A stretch of 27,291 nucleotides of DNA, taken from positions 1 through 27,291 of the forward strand of contig DDEU01000072.1 of assembly GCA_002336815.1 (NCBI GenBank), in the 5' to 3' direction. The notes beneath the pieces were generated by a model. That model was not told the DNA's origin, ran no database searches, and saw nothing but the letters and a program-made list of their open reading frames with translations. This stretch comes from Chitinophagaceae bacterium UBA1946. GTDB taxonomy: Bacteria > Bacteroidota > Bacteroidia > Chitinophagales > Chitinophagaceae. How positions within the stretch are numbered: the stretch's first letter is position 1; every line of letters begins with the position of its first letter. Made by a program: the position numbers and the translations under genes. Shown piece after piece: positions 8,671 to 17,054 of this stretch.

Positions 8671-10050
8671 ATGAACAGATCCATTAACGATTTCAACAAT
8701 ATTTTTTTTATCGGCGTTGCCGGAACCGGCATGAGCGCCATTGCACAATACCTTGCAGGCATTCATAAAACGGTGAGCGGGAGTGACCGCTATTTTCTTC
8801 CCGGTACTTTTAATGACACAAAGGAGAAATTGGAAGCTGCTGGCATTCGTTGTTTCCTGCAGAATGGTGAGGGCATTACAGAAGATACTGACCTGGTAGT
8901 AGTGTCAACTGCTGTGGAAGACACGGTGCCGGAAGTACAGAAAGCGAAACAACTCGATATCCCCATTCTAAAACGGAGTGAATTACTGGCCTTGATCGCA
9001 GCCAGCAAACGTACCATTGCTGTAGGCGGCACTTCCGGAAAAAGCACTACCAGTGCGATGTTGTTTTCTATCCTTGAATTTGCAGGTCTGCAGCCCAGTA
9101 TCATCAGCGGCGCCGGCCTTGTAAGCATTATCCGGGAAGGAAAGATCGGAAATGCAAAAGTGGGCGAAGGAGAGTGGCTTGTGATTGAAGCGGATGAAAG
9201 TGATGGGTCGATCGTTCAGTATCACCCGGAAGTGGGCCTGCTGCTGAACATTGATAAAGATCACCAGGAGATCGATGAGTTGATGAACATCTTCGGAACT
9301 TTCAGAGGCAATGCTACCAAATTATTTATTGTAAATGAATCCAATCATTTGTCCCGGCAACTTTCCGTAAATGCGGCCAATGATTTTTCAACCGATGCCG
9401 GTTCCGACGCCGGTTACAAAGCCAGTGCTTTTGTGCAGGATGGACTTTCGATCTCTTTCCTTATCGGCCATTCTCAATTTGTGATCAATACTGTCGGCAA
9501 ACACAATATGGAAAATGCGCTGGCTGCTTCCTGCGTGGCCAACCAGCTGGGCGTTGATCTAGATACCTGTGCAGCGGCTTTAAAGAATTATGAGGGCATC
9601 TACCGCCGTCACCAGGTATTGGGTAAAAAGCATGGTGTCTGGCTCATCGACGACTATGCCCATAACCCGGCCAAATGTGCCGCATCCATTGCAGCCTGCC
9701 AGTACATTGCTCCAAAAGTGATCGCCTGGTTCCAGCCTCACGGTTACGGACCAACGAGATTTTTAAGAGCCGATTTTGTAAAAGAGATAGCTGCTGTGTT
9801 GAGACCGGAAGACGAAATATGGATGAGTGAGATATTTTACGCCGGAGGTACTGCGGTGAAAGATATTTCAGCCAACGATTTGATCAGCGATCTTAAAGCA
9901 CTTGGTAAGAATGCTTTTTTTACAGAAGACAGGAATGATCTTTTAAAAGAGGCAGCGCCGCATTTAACAGGAGACTGTGTGTTACTCTTAATGGGCGCCA
10001 GGGATCCCGGGCTAGAGACATTTGGGAAACAGGTATGGGAGCAATTATAA
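8671..10050 (+). CDS. MurC-like Mur ligase family protein (orphan paralogue)
   Basis: This 459-residue protein has the three Mur ligase domains. The N-terminal Rossmann part carries FFIGVAGTGMSAIAQYL (12-28) and SGSD (36-39). The central ATPase has a P-loop GGTSGKSTT (119-127), 'IEADESDGS' (172-180) and 'GKHNMENALAA' (277-287). The C-terminal domain has 'IDDYAHNP' (326-333) and FQPHGYGPTRF (354-364). These place it next to MurC and Mpl, which join UDP-MurNAc to L-Ala or to a recycled peptide. It differs from canonical MurC: the P-loop is TSGKST rather than THGKTT, and DDYAHNP and FQPHGYGPTR replace DDYGHHP and FQPHRYTRT. It is also outside any division/cell-wall cluster. The substrate is therefore uncertain. 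hutI starts 76 bases downstream and may be read through. Confidence 0.85.
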   Translation: MNRSINDFNNIFFIGVAGTGMSAIAQYLAGIHKTVSGSDRYFLPGTFNDTKEKLEAAGIRCFLQNGEGITEDTDLVVVSTAVEDTVPEVQKAKQLDIPILKRSELLALIAASKRTIAVGGTSGKSTTSAMLFSILEFAGLQPSIISGAGLVSIIREGKIGNAKVGEGEWLVIEADESDGSIVQYHPEVGLLLNIDKDHQEIDELMNIFGTFRGNATKLFIVNESNHLSRQLSVNAANDFSTDAGSDAGYKASAFVQDGLSISFLIGHSQFVINTVGKHNMENALAASCVANQLGVDLDTCAAALKNYEGIYRRHQVLGKKHGVWLIDDYAHNPAKCAASIAACQYIAPKVIAWFQPHGYGPTRFLRADFVKEIAAVLRPEDEIWMSEIFYAGGTAVKDISANDLISDLKALGKNAFFTEDRNDLLKEAAPHLTGDCVLLLMGARDPGLETFGKQVWEQL

Positions 10051-10126
10051 GTATTACGAATTTCGCTGGCGAAAATACATGGCAATAAAAAGGGAGCATG
10101 ATCCAATCGAATTTTAACTGGGAATA

Positions 10127-11368
10127 ATGACAACACTCATCACCAACATACAACAACTCGTCAATACCAGGGAGCATAACCAGTTGCTGCGTGGTAAATC
10201 ACTGGCTGAACTGCCAACCATCGACAATGCATTCCTGCTGGTAGAAGACGGCCTGATCGCTGAGTATGGCGCCACGTATGAACTGGCATTAAAAGTGCCG
10301 CAATTACCCAAACATATTATTAAAGCAGACGGTCAGATGGTATTGCCGGCCTGGTGCGATAGTCACACCCACCTGGTATTTGCGGGCAGCAGGGAAAGTG
10401 AATTTGTTGATAAAATCAACGGCCTGAGTTATGCGGAGATCGCTGCAAAAGGCGGTGGCATCTTAAACTCGGCTAAAAAGTTGAATGATGCTACCGAAGA
10501 TGAACTGTTTAACCAGGCATGGAAAAGACTGATGGAAGTTGCCCGGCTGGGCACGGGAGCCATCGAGATCAAAAGCGGCTATGGGTTAACGGTAGCATCG
10601 GAACTAAAAATGCTCAGGGTGATCAAAAGATTAAAGGAGCAATCCGGTTTGCTGATAAAAGCCTCTTTTCTCGGTGCCCATACCTACCCGGTTCAATACA
10701 AAGAAGATCATGCGGCTTATATCGACAGCATCATTAATGAAATGTTGCCGGTTATTGCGGCGGAAAAACTGGCGGATTACATTGATGTGTTTTGTGAAAA
10801 AGGATTTTTTTCCCCCGAAGAAATGGAGACCATCTGCCGGGCAGGTATGCAGTATGGCCTTAAGCCAAAGTTGCACATCAACCAGCTCAATAGCATTGGT
10901 GGTATTCAAAAAGCCATAGCGCTGAACGCAGTATCTGTGGATCACCTGGAAATAATGACCGGGGAAGATGTGAGCGACCTGGCTGCTTCCGGTACAATCG
11001 GTACGCTGTTGCCTACCGCAGCTTTCTTCCTGCGGATGCAATACCAGCCTGCAAGACAACTGATCGACAGCGGCTGTGCCATTGCGCTGGCAAGTGATTA
11101 TAACCCGGGCTCTTCACCCAGTGGTAATATGAATTTTGTAACGGCACTGAGTTGTATTCAAATGAAAATGTTGCCGGAGGAAGCGATCAATGCTGCAACG
11201 ATCAATGGCGCCTATGCCATGGAACTGGAGAAGGAAGCCGGCAGCATCAGTACCGGTAAAAAAGCCAACCTGGTTTTTACCAAACCCATCCCTTCATTAA
11301 CCTACCTGCCTTATAGTTTTGGACATAACCTGGTTGATAAAGTGATGATCAATGGAGAAATTGTCTGA
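10127..11368 (+). CDS. hutI: Imidazolonepropionase
   Basis: This 413-residue enzyme hydrolyses 4-imidazolone-5-propanoate to N-formimino-L-glutamate, the third step of histidine breakdown, in the cytoplasm. It is an amidohydrolase-superfamily protein of normal length. The metal site is visible: DSHTHLVFAG with His80 and His82, 'FLGAHTYP' with His185, 'LHINQL' with His250, and 'ALASDYNPG' with Asp324; the spacing agrees with known HutI enzymes. 'GGGILNSAKKL' and 'AIEIKSGYGL' are also HutI-typical. ftcD, which uses its product, lies 0.9 kb downstream on the same strand, separated by an opposite-strand gene. hutH and hutU are absent here. An A-rich AACTCAAAATTCA-type repeat directly follows the stop. 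Confidence 0.96.
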   Translation: MTTLITNIQQLVNTREHNQLLRGKSLAELPTIDNAFLLVEDGLIAEYGATYELALKVPQLPKHIIKADGQMVLPAWCDSHTHLVFAGSRESEFVDKINGLSYAEIAAKGGGILNSAKKLNDATEDELFNQAWKRLMEVARLGTGAIEIKSGYGLTVASELKMLRVIKRLKEQSGLLIKASFLGAHTYPVQYKEDHAAYIDSIINEMLPVIAAEKLADYIDVFCEKGFFSPEEMETICRAGMQYGLKPKLHINQLNSIGGIQKAIALNAVSVDHLEIMTGEDVSDLAASGTIGTLLPTAAFFLRMQYQPARQLIDSGCAIALASDYNPGSSPSGNMNFVTALSCIQMKMLPEEAINAATINGAYAMELEKEAGSISTGKKANLVFTKPIPSLTYLPYSFGHNLVDKVMINGEIV

Positions 11369-11369
11369 G

Positions 11370-11451
11370 AATTCAAATTCAAAACTCAAAAGTCAAAATT
11401 CAAAACAGAGATCTCAAAATCTCAACTCAAAATTCATAACTCAAAATTCAA
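11370..11451. repeat. Low-complexity direct repeat of a 'CTCAAAATTCA'-like motif
   Basis: About 80 bases after hutI consist of six or more imperfect copies of (AA)CTCAAAATTCA-type words, for example ATTCAAAACTCAAAAGTCAA and ACTCAAAATTCATAACTCAA. No ORF, hairpin or promoter was seen. This looks like simple repeat expansion between convergent genes. Confidence 0.75.
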
Positions 11452-11457
11452 CATTGC

Positions 11458-12153
11458 TTAATTTCTCACATAATAATTGATCCCGTTAATATACTTCGTC
11501 TGGAAGCCGGTTTTCATAAATCCTTTCTGGCCATTGTTATTTTCAAAAGAAGTGTAGTACGTAAAACCGTAGTTGTCGATGGACTTGATCTTACCGCTGA
11601 GTGATTTGTCGTCAAAAGAAGTGTACCAATCGAACCTTGTATTGCCGATGCTCCTGATCTTTCCGCGGATGGCTTCGTTCTCGTAAGAATTGCACCAGGC
11701 AAAAGAAGTGCCGCCAACATTTTTTATATTCCCTTTCACCGCAGCATCTTCAAAAGACATATAGTAATCAAACTGCGTACTGCCGATGCTTTTTATCTTC
11801 CCTTTCAATGCAGCATCATCATACGTGCCGTAGTAGGTGATCATGGTGAGCCCGATGTATTTCACCTTGCCCCTGAAAGCTTCATTTTCGTTCTGGCTGT
11901 AAAAATCTACCCGGCCCATGTATTTTAATAATTTGCCCGGGTAATAACCATAGGTAGCTTTATCGTATTGGGTGCCATATTCTACGATATTGCCGTCCTT
12001 TGAAAAGATGATGGAGATCTTATCAGCCGTTTCATAATAGAAATTTGCAGTGGCGCCATAACCACCAAGGGTTATCAGATCTATTTTTTGTGCAAAACTA
12101 TTTACGGTGCTGATGAGGATGGCAAGCGATAGCAGGATTCTTTTCACGGTCAA
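11458..12153 (-). CDS. Exported protein with tandem 23-residue repeats
   Basis: This 231-residue protein starts with a signal peptide (MTVKRILLSLAILISTVNSF then AQ). From about residue 95 onward it holds four regular 23-residue repeats and one degenerate copy, with consensus G-K-I-K-S-I-G-x-T-x-F-x-Y-Y-x-S-F-E-D-x-A-x-K; for example GKIKSIGSTQFDYYMSF and GKIRSIGNTRFDWYTSF. A partial unit ('GRVDFYSQNENEAFR') precedes them. Regular beta-strand repeats rich in aromatic and acidic residues suggest a stacked beta-sheet surface. I do not recognise a named family. It lies opposite to and between hutI and ftcD, and probably has its own promoter (TACTTTTA is visible just upstream on the minus strand). 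Confidence 0.8.
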   Translation of the reverse strand: MTVKRILLSLAILISTVNSFAQKIDLITLGGYGATANFYYETADKISIIFSKDGNIVEYGTQYDKATYGYYPGKLLKYMGRVDFYSQNENEAFRGKVKYIGLTMITYYGTYDDAALKGKIKSIGSTQFDYYMSFEDAAVKGNIKNVGGTSFAWCNSYENEAIRGKIRSIGNTRFDWYTSFDDKSLSGKIKSIDNYGFTYYTSFENNNGQKGFMKTGFQTKYINGINYYVRN

Positions 12154-12304
12154 TTTTTTGTAAAAGTATAAATTGTTTGCATTTGAGCTGAAAATTATTT
12201 TTAATGAATGGTTAAGGGGATTTTAAAAGATGACAGCTTTTCCTTTACTTGCAAACAGGGAACCAGTTACCTTAAACTACGTTTTAAAAAACAAACTTAC
12301 CAGT

Positions 12305-13957
12305 ATGCAACAATTGATCGAATGTGTGCCAAATTTTTCTGAAGGCAGTGATCTTACTATCATTCGCCAGATCACGGATGAAATTGAAAAGATAGAGGGC
12401 GTTCGCCTGTTGAATGTGGATCCGGGAAAGGCCACTAACAGGACCGTGGTAACTTTTGTAGGTACACCACAGGCAGTTGTAGATGCCGCCTTTATGGCCA
12501 TCAAAAGATCCGGGGAACTGATCGATATGTCGAAGCATAAGGGCGAACATCCCCGGATGGGCGCTACCGATGTTTGTCCGCTGATACCCATCGCCAACAT
12601 CAGCATGGAGGAAACAGCACAATATGCGCAGCAACTGGCAAAGCGGGTAGGGGAAGAACAACAACTGGCCGTGTACCTCTATGAAGCTGCCCAGCCTGAT
12701 AAATCCAGGAGTAATCTTTCGGTGATCCGTGCCGGCGAGTATGAAGGTTTTGCAAAAAAAATTGTGCATCCCGAATGGAAACCCGATTTCGGCCCTGCAG
12801 TGTTTGATGTAAAACGGGGCGCCACAGTGATCGGTGCCAGGGATTTTCTGGTTGCCTACAATGTAAATCTTAATACGACCAGTACACGCCGGGCCAATGC
12901 CATCGCTTTTGATGTAAGGGAAGCCGGCAGAAATATAGAAGTAGAAGGAAAAAAAGTAAACCAGCCGGGCACGTTAAAAAGTGTAAAAGCCATCGGCTGG
13001 TTCATTGAAGAATATGGTGTGGCGCAGATTTCGATGAACCTCACCAATATCAATACCACGCCTGTTCACATTGCTTTTGATGAGGTTTGCAAAAAAGCCA
13101 CCGAACGTGGGATACGGGTAACCGGTAGTGAGCTAGTGGGCTTGATCCCTTTAAAAGCCATGACCGATGCCGGCAAATATTTTTTATTGAAACAGCAACG
13201 CTCCACCGGCGTCAGCGAAAAAGAACTGATCAAGATCGCCATTAGATCAATGGGACTTGATGAGCTGGGCCCTTTTAAACCAGAAGAAAGGATCATTGAG
13301 TATATGCTGGCCAGTAAAGCAGACAGCAAGCTGGTGAGCATGACGCTGAAAGATTTTGCTGATGAAACGGCCAGCGAAAGTCCTGCGCCGGGAGGCGGCT
13401 CTATTGCAGCTTATATCGGCGCACTGGGTGTTTCCCTGGGTACGATGGTAGCCAATTTAAGCAGTCACAAAAAAGGTTGGGACGAAAGATGGAAAGAATT
13501 TAGCGACTGGGCAGAAAAAGGGGAGTACTACAAAAATGAACTGGTGAAACTCGTGGATGCAGATACCAAAGCCTTTAACCAGATCATGAATGCCTTCGCT
13601 CTTCCCAAAAGCAATGATGCTGAAAAAAGCACCCGCAGCAAAGCCATCCAGGACGCCACCCGGTATGCCATCGACATTCCTTTTAAAGTGATGGAAACGG
13701 CTTATGCCAGTCTGGAAGTGATAAAGGCAATGGCAGAAACCGGCAATCCCAATTCTGTTTCGGATGCAGGCGTGGGTGCCCTGTGTGTACGCAGTGCCGT
13801 AATGGGCGCTTTCATGAATGTCCGCATCAATGCAGCCGGTTACAATGACAAAACATTTGTGAATGATGTGGTCGCCCGGGGTAAGGACATTGAAAGTAAA
13901 ACCATCGCACTGGAAGCGGAGATATTGAAAGTAGTGAATGAAAAGATCGGGGTGTAA
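12305..13957 (+). CDS. ftcD: Bifunctional glutamate formimidoyltransferase / formimidoyl-THF cyclodeaminase
   Basis: The enzyme moves the formimino group of N-formimino-glutamate to tetrahydrofolate, then releases ammonia to give 5,10-methenyl-THF. I start at ATG 12305 because 'MQQLIECVPNFSEGSD' is the usual N-terminus; the frame is open from 12230 but adds 25 unmatched residues. The 550 residues match the ~541-residue animal enzyme. The transferase domain (~1-325) has 'CVPNFSEG', 'DPGKATNRTV' and GEHPRMGATD with His82, the catalytic His position in mammalian FTCD. The cyclodeaminase domain (~340-550) has 'ADETASESPAPGGGS' and 'DADTKAFNQIMNAF' with Asp420. It is normal in length and composition. 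It pairs functionally with hutI upstream and converges on ilvE. Confidence 0.96.
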   Translation: MQQLIECVPNFSEGSDLTIIRQITDEIEKIEGVRLLNVDPGKATNRTVVTFVGTPQAVVDAAFMAIKRSGELIDMSKHKGEHPRMGATDVCPLIPIANISMEETAQYAQQLAKRVGEEQQLAVYLYEAAQPDKSRSNLSVIRAGEYEGFAKKIVHPEWKPDFGPAVFDVKRGATVIGARDFLVAYNVNLNTTSTRRANAIAFDVREAGRNIEVEGKKVNQPGTLKSVKAIGWFIEEYGVAQISMNLTNINTTPVHIAFDEVCKKATERGIRVTGSELVGLIPLKAMTDAGKYFLLKQQRSTGVSEKELIKIAIRSMGLDELGPFKPEERIIEYMLASKADSKLVSMTLKDFADETASESPAPGGGSIAAYIGALGVSLGTMVANLSSHKKGWDERWKEFSDWAEKGEYYKNELVKLVDADTKAFNQIMNAFALPKSNDAEKSTRSKAIQDATRYAIDIPFKVMETAYASLEVIKAMAETGNPNSVSDAGVGALCVRSAVMGAFMNVRINAAGYNDKTFVNDVVARGKDIESKTIALEAEILKVVNEKIGV

Positions 13958-14001
13958 TTCAGCTTCTCTTTTTTCACTGCACCAGTTGTATAAAATAAAA
14001 A

Positions 14002-14023
14002 GCGCCGGTAACCACACCGGCGC
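14002..14023 (-). terminator. Rho-independent terminator of ilvE
   Basis: GCGCCGGT (14002-14009) pairs perfectly with ACCGGCGC (14016-14023) around AACCAC. On the minus strand the stem is followed by TTTTTATTTTATA, so it terminates ilvE, whose stop is at 14050. The plus-strand side has only a broken T-run, so effect on ftcD is less certain. Confidence 0.85.
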
Positions 14024-14049
14024 CTTACTTTAACTGTACTCACAAAAAC

Positions 14050-15117
14050 TTAATTGATGATGCAGTTCCATTCATGCACATCCGCCGATTGTCCCGTCCT
14101 GATCAGTTCCAGTTGATCTTTTAATTGATTGTGTATGCTCTGGTTGTCGTAGGCTGGTAAGGTATGGTCCACGCCATTGATATGGATCACCTGTATCGGC
14201 GCTACCACCGCAGCTGTACCGGCACCAAAAGCTTCCGTGATGGTTTTGTTGCTGAAAGCAGCTTCCAGTTCTTCAATGCTCACCGGCCGCTCTTCCGTTT
14301 CGATGCCCATATCATTCGCCAGTGTGAGCAGGGAGTCTCTTGTAACTCCGTCCAAAATTGAATCTGACAAGGGTGGTGTAACCAGTTTGTTGCCGATCAC
14401 AAACATAGCATTCATCATACCGCTTTCTTCAATGAACTTGTTTTGTTTCGCATCTGTCCACAGCACCTGTTCGTAACCTGCTTCCCGGGCCAGTTTGGTA
14501 GGATAGTAGGATCCGCCGTAGTTGCCGCCGCATTTTGCAAAGCCTGTTCCGCCTTTAGCTGCTCTCACATAATTGGTTTCCACTTTTACCTTGATCGGGT
14601 TCGCATATAGGGAAGGTACCGGCCCGCTGAAAATGATAAAGCGGTATTCGTCTGATATCTTCACACCAAATTTTGCCTCGCTGGCATACATGAAAGGGCG
14701 GATGTACAAGGCATCGCCTGTTTTACCGGGAACCCAGTTCTTATCAAGTGCTATCAACTGCATCAGTCCTTCGATGAATATTTCCTTTGTTGGAATGGCC
14801 ATGCACATCCTGTCGAGTGACCTGGAAAAACGCTCATAGTGTTTGTCAATGCGGAAAATATTGATGCGGCCATCTTTCATGCGGAATGCCTTCATACCTT
14901 CAAATACGGTTTGGCCATAGTGCAGTCCCAGTGTAGTTGGACTCAATGATAAATTGGAGTATGGCACTATCTGTGGGGTATTCCACGATCCGTTGGCATA
15001 GTCGCACACCAGCATGTGGTCAGCCACATATTTGCCAAATTCGAGGTGATCAAAATCTACTTCCTGTAATTTTGAAAACGGGTTTTTTCGTACGGGGATG
15101 AATGTTGTTAGTTCCAT
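14050..15117 (-). CDS. ilvE: Branched-chain amino acid aminotransferase
   Basis: This 355-residue class IV PLP aminotransferase interconverts Leu, Ile and Val with their 2-oxo acids, using glutamate/2-oxoglutarate. Length fits the larger BCAT form. Visible features are 'LSLSPTTLGLHYGQTVFEG' followed by MKAF (residues ~57-78), 'RIDKHYERFSRSLDRM' (89-104), and the PLP site GFAKCGGNYGGSYYPTK with catalytic Lys195. 'EQVLWTD' and 'EESGMMNAMF' follow, with the E-x-G-x-MN pattern that binds cofactor and substrate. 'ITEAFGAGTAAVVAPI' near the C-terminus is also BCAT-typical. It is followed by a terminator and seems monocistronic. The start at 15117 is the only sensible one. Confidence 0.95.
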   Translation of the reverse strand: MELTTFIPVRKNPFSKLQEVDFDHLEFGKYVADHMLVCDYANGSWNTPQIVPYSNLSLSPTTLGLHYGQTVFEGMKAFRMKDGRINIFRIDKHYERFSRSLDRMCMAIPTKEIFIEGLMQLIALDKNWVPGKTGDALYIRPFMYASEAKFGVKISDEYRFIIFSGPVPSLYANPIKVKVETNYVRAAKGGTGFAKCGGNYGGSYYPTKLAREAGYEQVLWTDAKQNKFIEESGMMNAMFVIGNKLVTPPLSDSILDGVTRDSLLTLANDMGIETEERPVSIEELEAAFSNKTITEAFGAGTAAVVAPIQVIHINGVDHTLPAYDNQSIHNQLKDQLELIRTGQSADVHEWNCIIN

Positions 15118-15238
15118 ACTTGTTGTTTAATTTTTATTAGGTGATATTTTAATTGAATGAGCGGTATCTCTTTACTCATCATTGTTGTGTCACTCACTTG
15201 TACTGTATATCGTTTTTCAATGCTTGTTTATGGTTGCA

Positions 15239-15352
15239 GGTCTCACCTTCGGTACCGACCAGCATTAGCGTTTACCGGTCTGACCTGCGGTGCCGACCAG
15301 CGTTAGCGTTTACCGGTCTGACCTTCGGTGCCGACCGGGGTTACTTACCGGG
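15239..15352. repeat. Three head-to-tail copies of a 38-bp repeat
   Basis: Copies at 15239-15276, 15277-15314 and 15315-15352 share GGTCTGACCTKCGGTGCCGA followed by CCAGCRTTAGCGTTTACC; the third diverges in its last 15 bases. Each contains the small palindromes GGTC-T-GACC and CGGTGCCG. The array ends exactly at the stop codon of the DJ-1 gene. The same unit appears in inverted orientation at 18552-18662. There are no spacers, so it is not a CRISPR. Confidence 0.9.
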
Positions 15353-15931
15353 CTAATACATACAAACCTGCCCCTGCCCAATTGGTAACACCGATGCGAT
15401 CACATCCTGCCTTATTGTTTCATCATATAGTTTTTCAATGGCCCAGCCCATGAGGTCAACTGCAGCAAGACAGCCTGCAGCCGTTCCAATATTTCCATGC
15501 GTCACAAGATGGGTGTCTTCAATCACTGTTACACCAAAATTTCTCAATGCTTCAAACGCAGTTGGATAAGTAGTGGCAGATAATCCTTTTAAATGCCCCA
15601 GTGCTGCAATGATCAAGGCGCCCGAACACATAGAACAGATGACCTGTTTTCCAGGATCCAGTTTGAACCGGCTCAAAAAGGCAGGATCTTTAATCACGAC
15701 CCTTGCACCACTTCCGCTACCAAAAAATACAAGATCTGCATCATTACACTCTTCTATCGATCCATGCGTGGCAAGGTCAATTCCGCAGCCCGACCGGTGT
15801 GTGCTTGCAGTACCCACAATTTTTACCTGGAAGTTTTTGTCACGAAGTTTTACCCTGTTGAGCAAATCCCAGGTAAGAAAAATATCGATGTCGGTAAAAT
15901 TGTCAAATGCAACGATGACGGCTTTTTTCAT
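15353..15931 (-). CDS. DJ-1/PfpI family protein (isonitrile-hydratase-like subgroup)
   Basis: This 192-residue protein has the DJ-1/PfpI/ThiJ fold. It starts 'MKKAVIVAFDNFTDIDIFLT', where the Asp-rich turn is typical of the intracellular DJ-1 branch. The nucleophile elbow is 'ICSMCSGALIIAALG' with Cys102, and a second conserved loop reads 'LVTHGNIGTAAGCLAAVDL'. Related enzymes include isonitrile hydratases, glyoxalase III-like proteins and the regulatory domains of AraC-type proteins; the substrate cannot be read here. It has no signal peptide. It is the last gene of a three-gene minus-strand operon, 18 bases after the DinB-like gene. Its stop codon borders the 38-bp repeat cluster. Confidence 0.9.
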   Translation of the reverse strand: MKKAVIVAFDNFTDIDIFLTWDLLNRVKLRDKNFQVKIVGTASTHRSGCGIDLATHGSIEECNDADLVFFGSGSGARVVIKDPAFLSRFKLDPGKQVICSMCSGALIIAALGHLKGLSATTYPTAFEALRNFGVTVIEDTHLVTHGNIGTAAGCLAAVDLMGWAIEKLYDETIRQDVIASVLPIGQGQVCMY

Positions 15932-15949
15932 GATTGATTTTTTAGTTGG

Positions 15950-16402
15950 TTATGGTTGATCGAGTAACCGCCTGTGGTAGTTGATCTGCCCCAGGTGGTA
16001 ATTCAAATGTGTTGCCAGCAGGATCAATGTGTACTCCACTGTGGCAGGTTTATTATCCCAGATCACGATCGGGAAATCCTTTTGCAGCTGGTTTTCTTTC
16101 AGGTTGTTCAAACCCCCGTTTACTACCAGTATGGTAGCTTCGATCCTTTGCAGCAATTCCTCTTTGGGTATATCCTTCAATGAAAACTCCAGGTCACGAT
16201 GTCTTTGATAGTTAGATCCGGCAAGCCCCACACCGATATAGGCATTCAGGTTACCCAATAAATGCAGGCAAAGATTTCCCCCGGAATTGGCGATGGCTTT
16301 TTCAATCTGCCACATATTCTTTTCGTCGCTGTAGGATTCAATTTCTTTCTTCAGCTTTTGCAGATCTTTATTGAAAAGCGTTTTTAATGTTTCAATTATC
16401 AT
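15950..16402 (-). CDS. DinB-like / DUF1572-type four-helix protein
   Basis: I place the start at ATG 16402, which overlaps the end of the GNAT gene by 11 bases and suggests translational coupling; the frame also allows 16420. The 150 residues are helical: 'IIETLKTLFNKDLQKLKKEI', then GGNLCLHLLGNLNAYIG with a His in helix 2, and 'LLATHLNYHLGQINYHRRL' with three His near the end. This His arrangement matches the metal-binding site of DinB/YfiT-type proteins, some of which are thiol-dependent transferases. No SOS-type function is implied. It is the middle gene of the GNAT-DinB-DJ-1 operon facing the MocR regulator. Confidence 0.82.
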   Translation of the reverse strand: MIIETLKTLFNKDLQKLKKEIESYSDEKNMWQIEKAIANSGGNLCLHLLGNLNAYIGVGLAGSNYQRHRDLEFSLKDIPKEELLQRIEATILVVNGGLNNLKENQLQKDFPIVIWDNKPATVEYTLILLATHLNYHLGQINYHRRLLDQP

Positions 16403-16886
16403 GCTGGTACAATGGTTCAAAGGTTGCTAAATCGATTTCCATCTTTACGTTGGCCCTTGCATACACATCATTCTCTACGGGCAAGTGCCTGAAGCCAAGT
16501 TTTTCATACAGCTTAATGGCTCCTGCATTTTTGGTATTGGAGTATAAAATTATTTTTGCTGCTCCCAATGCTGTTGCTCTTCCGATGCAGGCATAACACA
16601 AAGCCTCCGCAATGCCCCTTCTCCTGAAGCTTTCGTCTACCGCCATCTTGGTAAATTCAAAAACAGTATCACTCAGTTTTCTCAGTCCTGCTGTGCCGGC
16701 AACAGTTCCATCATACAATGCCATCAAAATTTCACCGCCATTTTCCAGGATGGCTTCGCCTGGGTTAGTGAGTACCCATTCATCAAGAGGCTCCATCGTG
16801 AACCAGGCTTCGATCCATTGCCGGTTAAATTTTTCAAAATATGGCTGGTGCCATTTTTCATAGGGTATGATGCTGATATGATTCAT
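16392..16886 (-). CDS. GNAT-family N-acetyltransferase
   Basis: This 164-residue single-domain protein transfers acetyl from acetyl-CoA to an amine. The central GNAT signature is clear: 'FTKMAVDESFRRRGIAEALC', in which RRRGIA forms the pyrophosphate-binding loop of motif A, then 'AAKIILYSNTKNAGAIKLYE' followed by KLGF (motif B, Asn and Tyr in the expected places). The N-terminal part ('YEKWHQPYFEKFNRQWI') and 'LMALYDGTVAGTAGL' are ordinary for small bacterial GNATs. The substrate is not readable. It is the first gene of the minus-strand operon and is transcribed away from the MocR gene across 213 bases. Confidence 0.92.
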   Translation of the reverse strand: MNHISIIPYEKWHQPYFEKFNRQWIEAWFTMEPLDEWVLTNPGEAILENGGEILMALYDGTVAGTAGLRKLSDTVFEFTKMAVDESFRRRGIAEALCYACIGRATALGAAKIILYSNTKNAGAIKLYEKLGFRHLPVENDVYARANVKMEIDLATFEPLYQHDN

Positions 16887-17001
16887 GGCTATACTTTTTT
16901 AAGGTTACTGCGTGAAACTGGTTCAATAATTATAAAGCAGCGAAACAGTTTTTGTTTTCCGGATGGCAGCTACGATTACGATGCAAAAATTCTTCTTTTT
17001 G

Positions 17002-17035
17002 TTTGATTAAAACAGATTCAGATTTTGTATTTTTG
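17002..17035 (+). promoter_or_regulatory. Promoter of the MocR-type regulator gene
   Basis: TATTTTTG at 17028-17035 fully matches the Bacteroidota -7 element TAnnTTTG, and TTTG at 17002-17005 lies 22 bases before it. Transcription would start near 17042, placing the perfect inverted repeat at 17055-17087 in the 5' leader. The region also lies between divergent genes, so overlapping control is likely. Confidence 0.55.
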
Positions 17036-17054
17036 ACCATATCAGATTTCAAAA

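Noticed and set aside
8671..10050. Naming the Mur ligase murC
   Set aside because: P-loop and C-terminal motifs differ from canonical MurC and the genomic setting is wrong; the safer label is MurC-like.
13457..14017. Minus-strand 186-residue frame
   Set aside because: It is antisense to the cyclodeaminase domain of ftcD and runs into the ilvE terminator region; no motif is seen.
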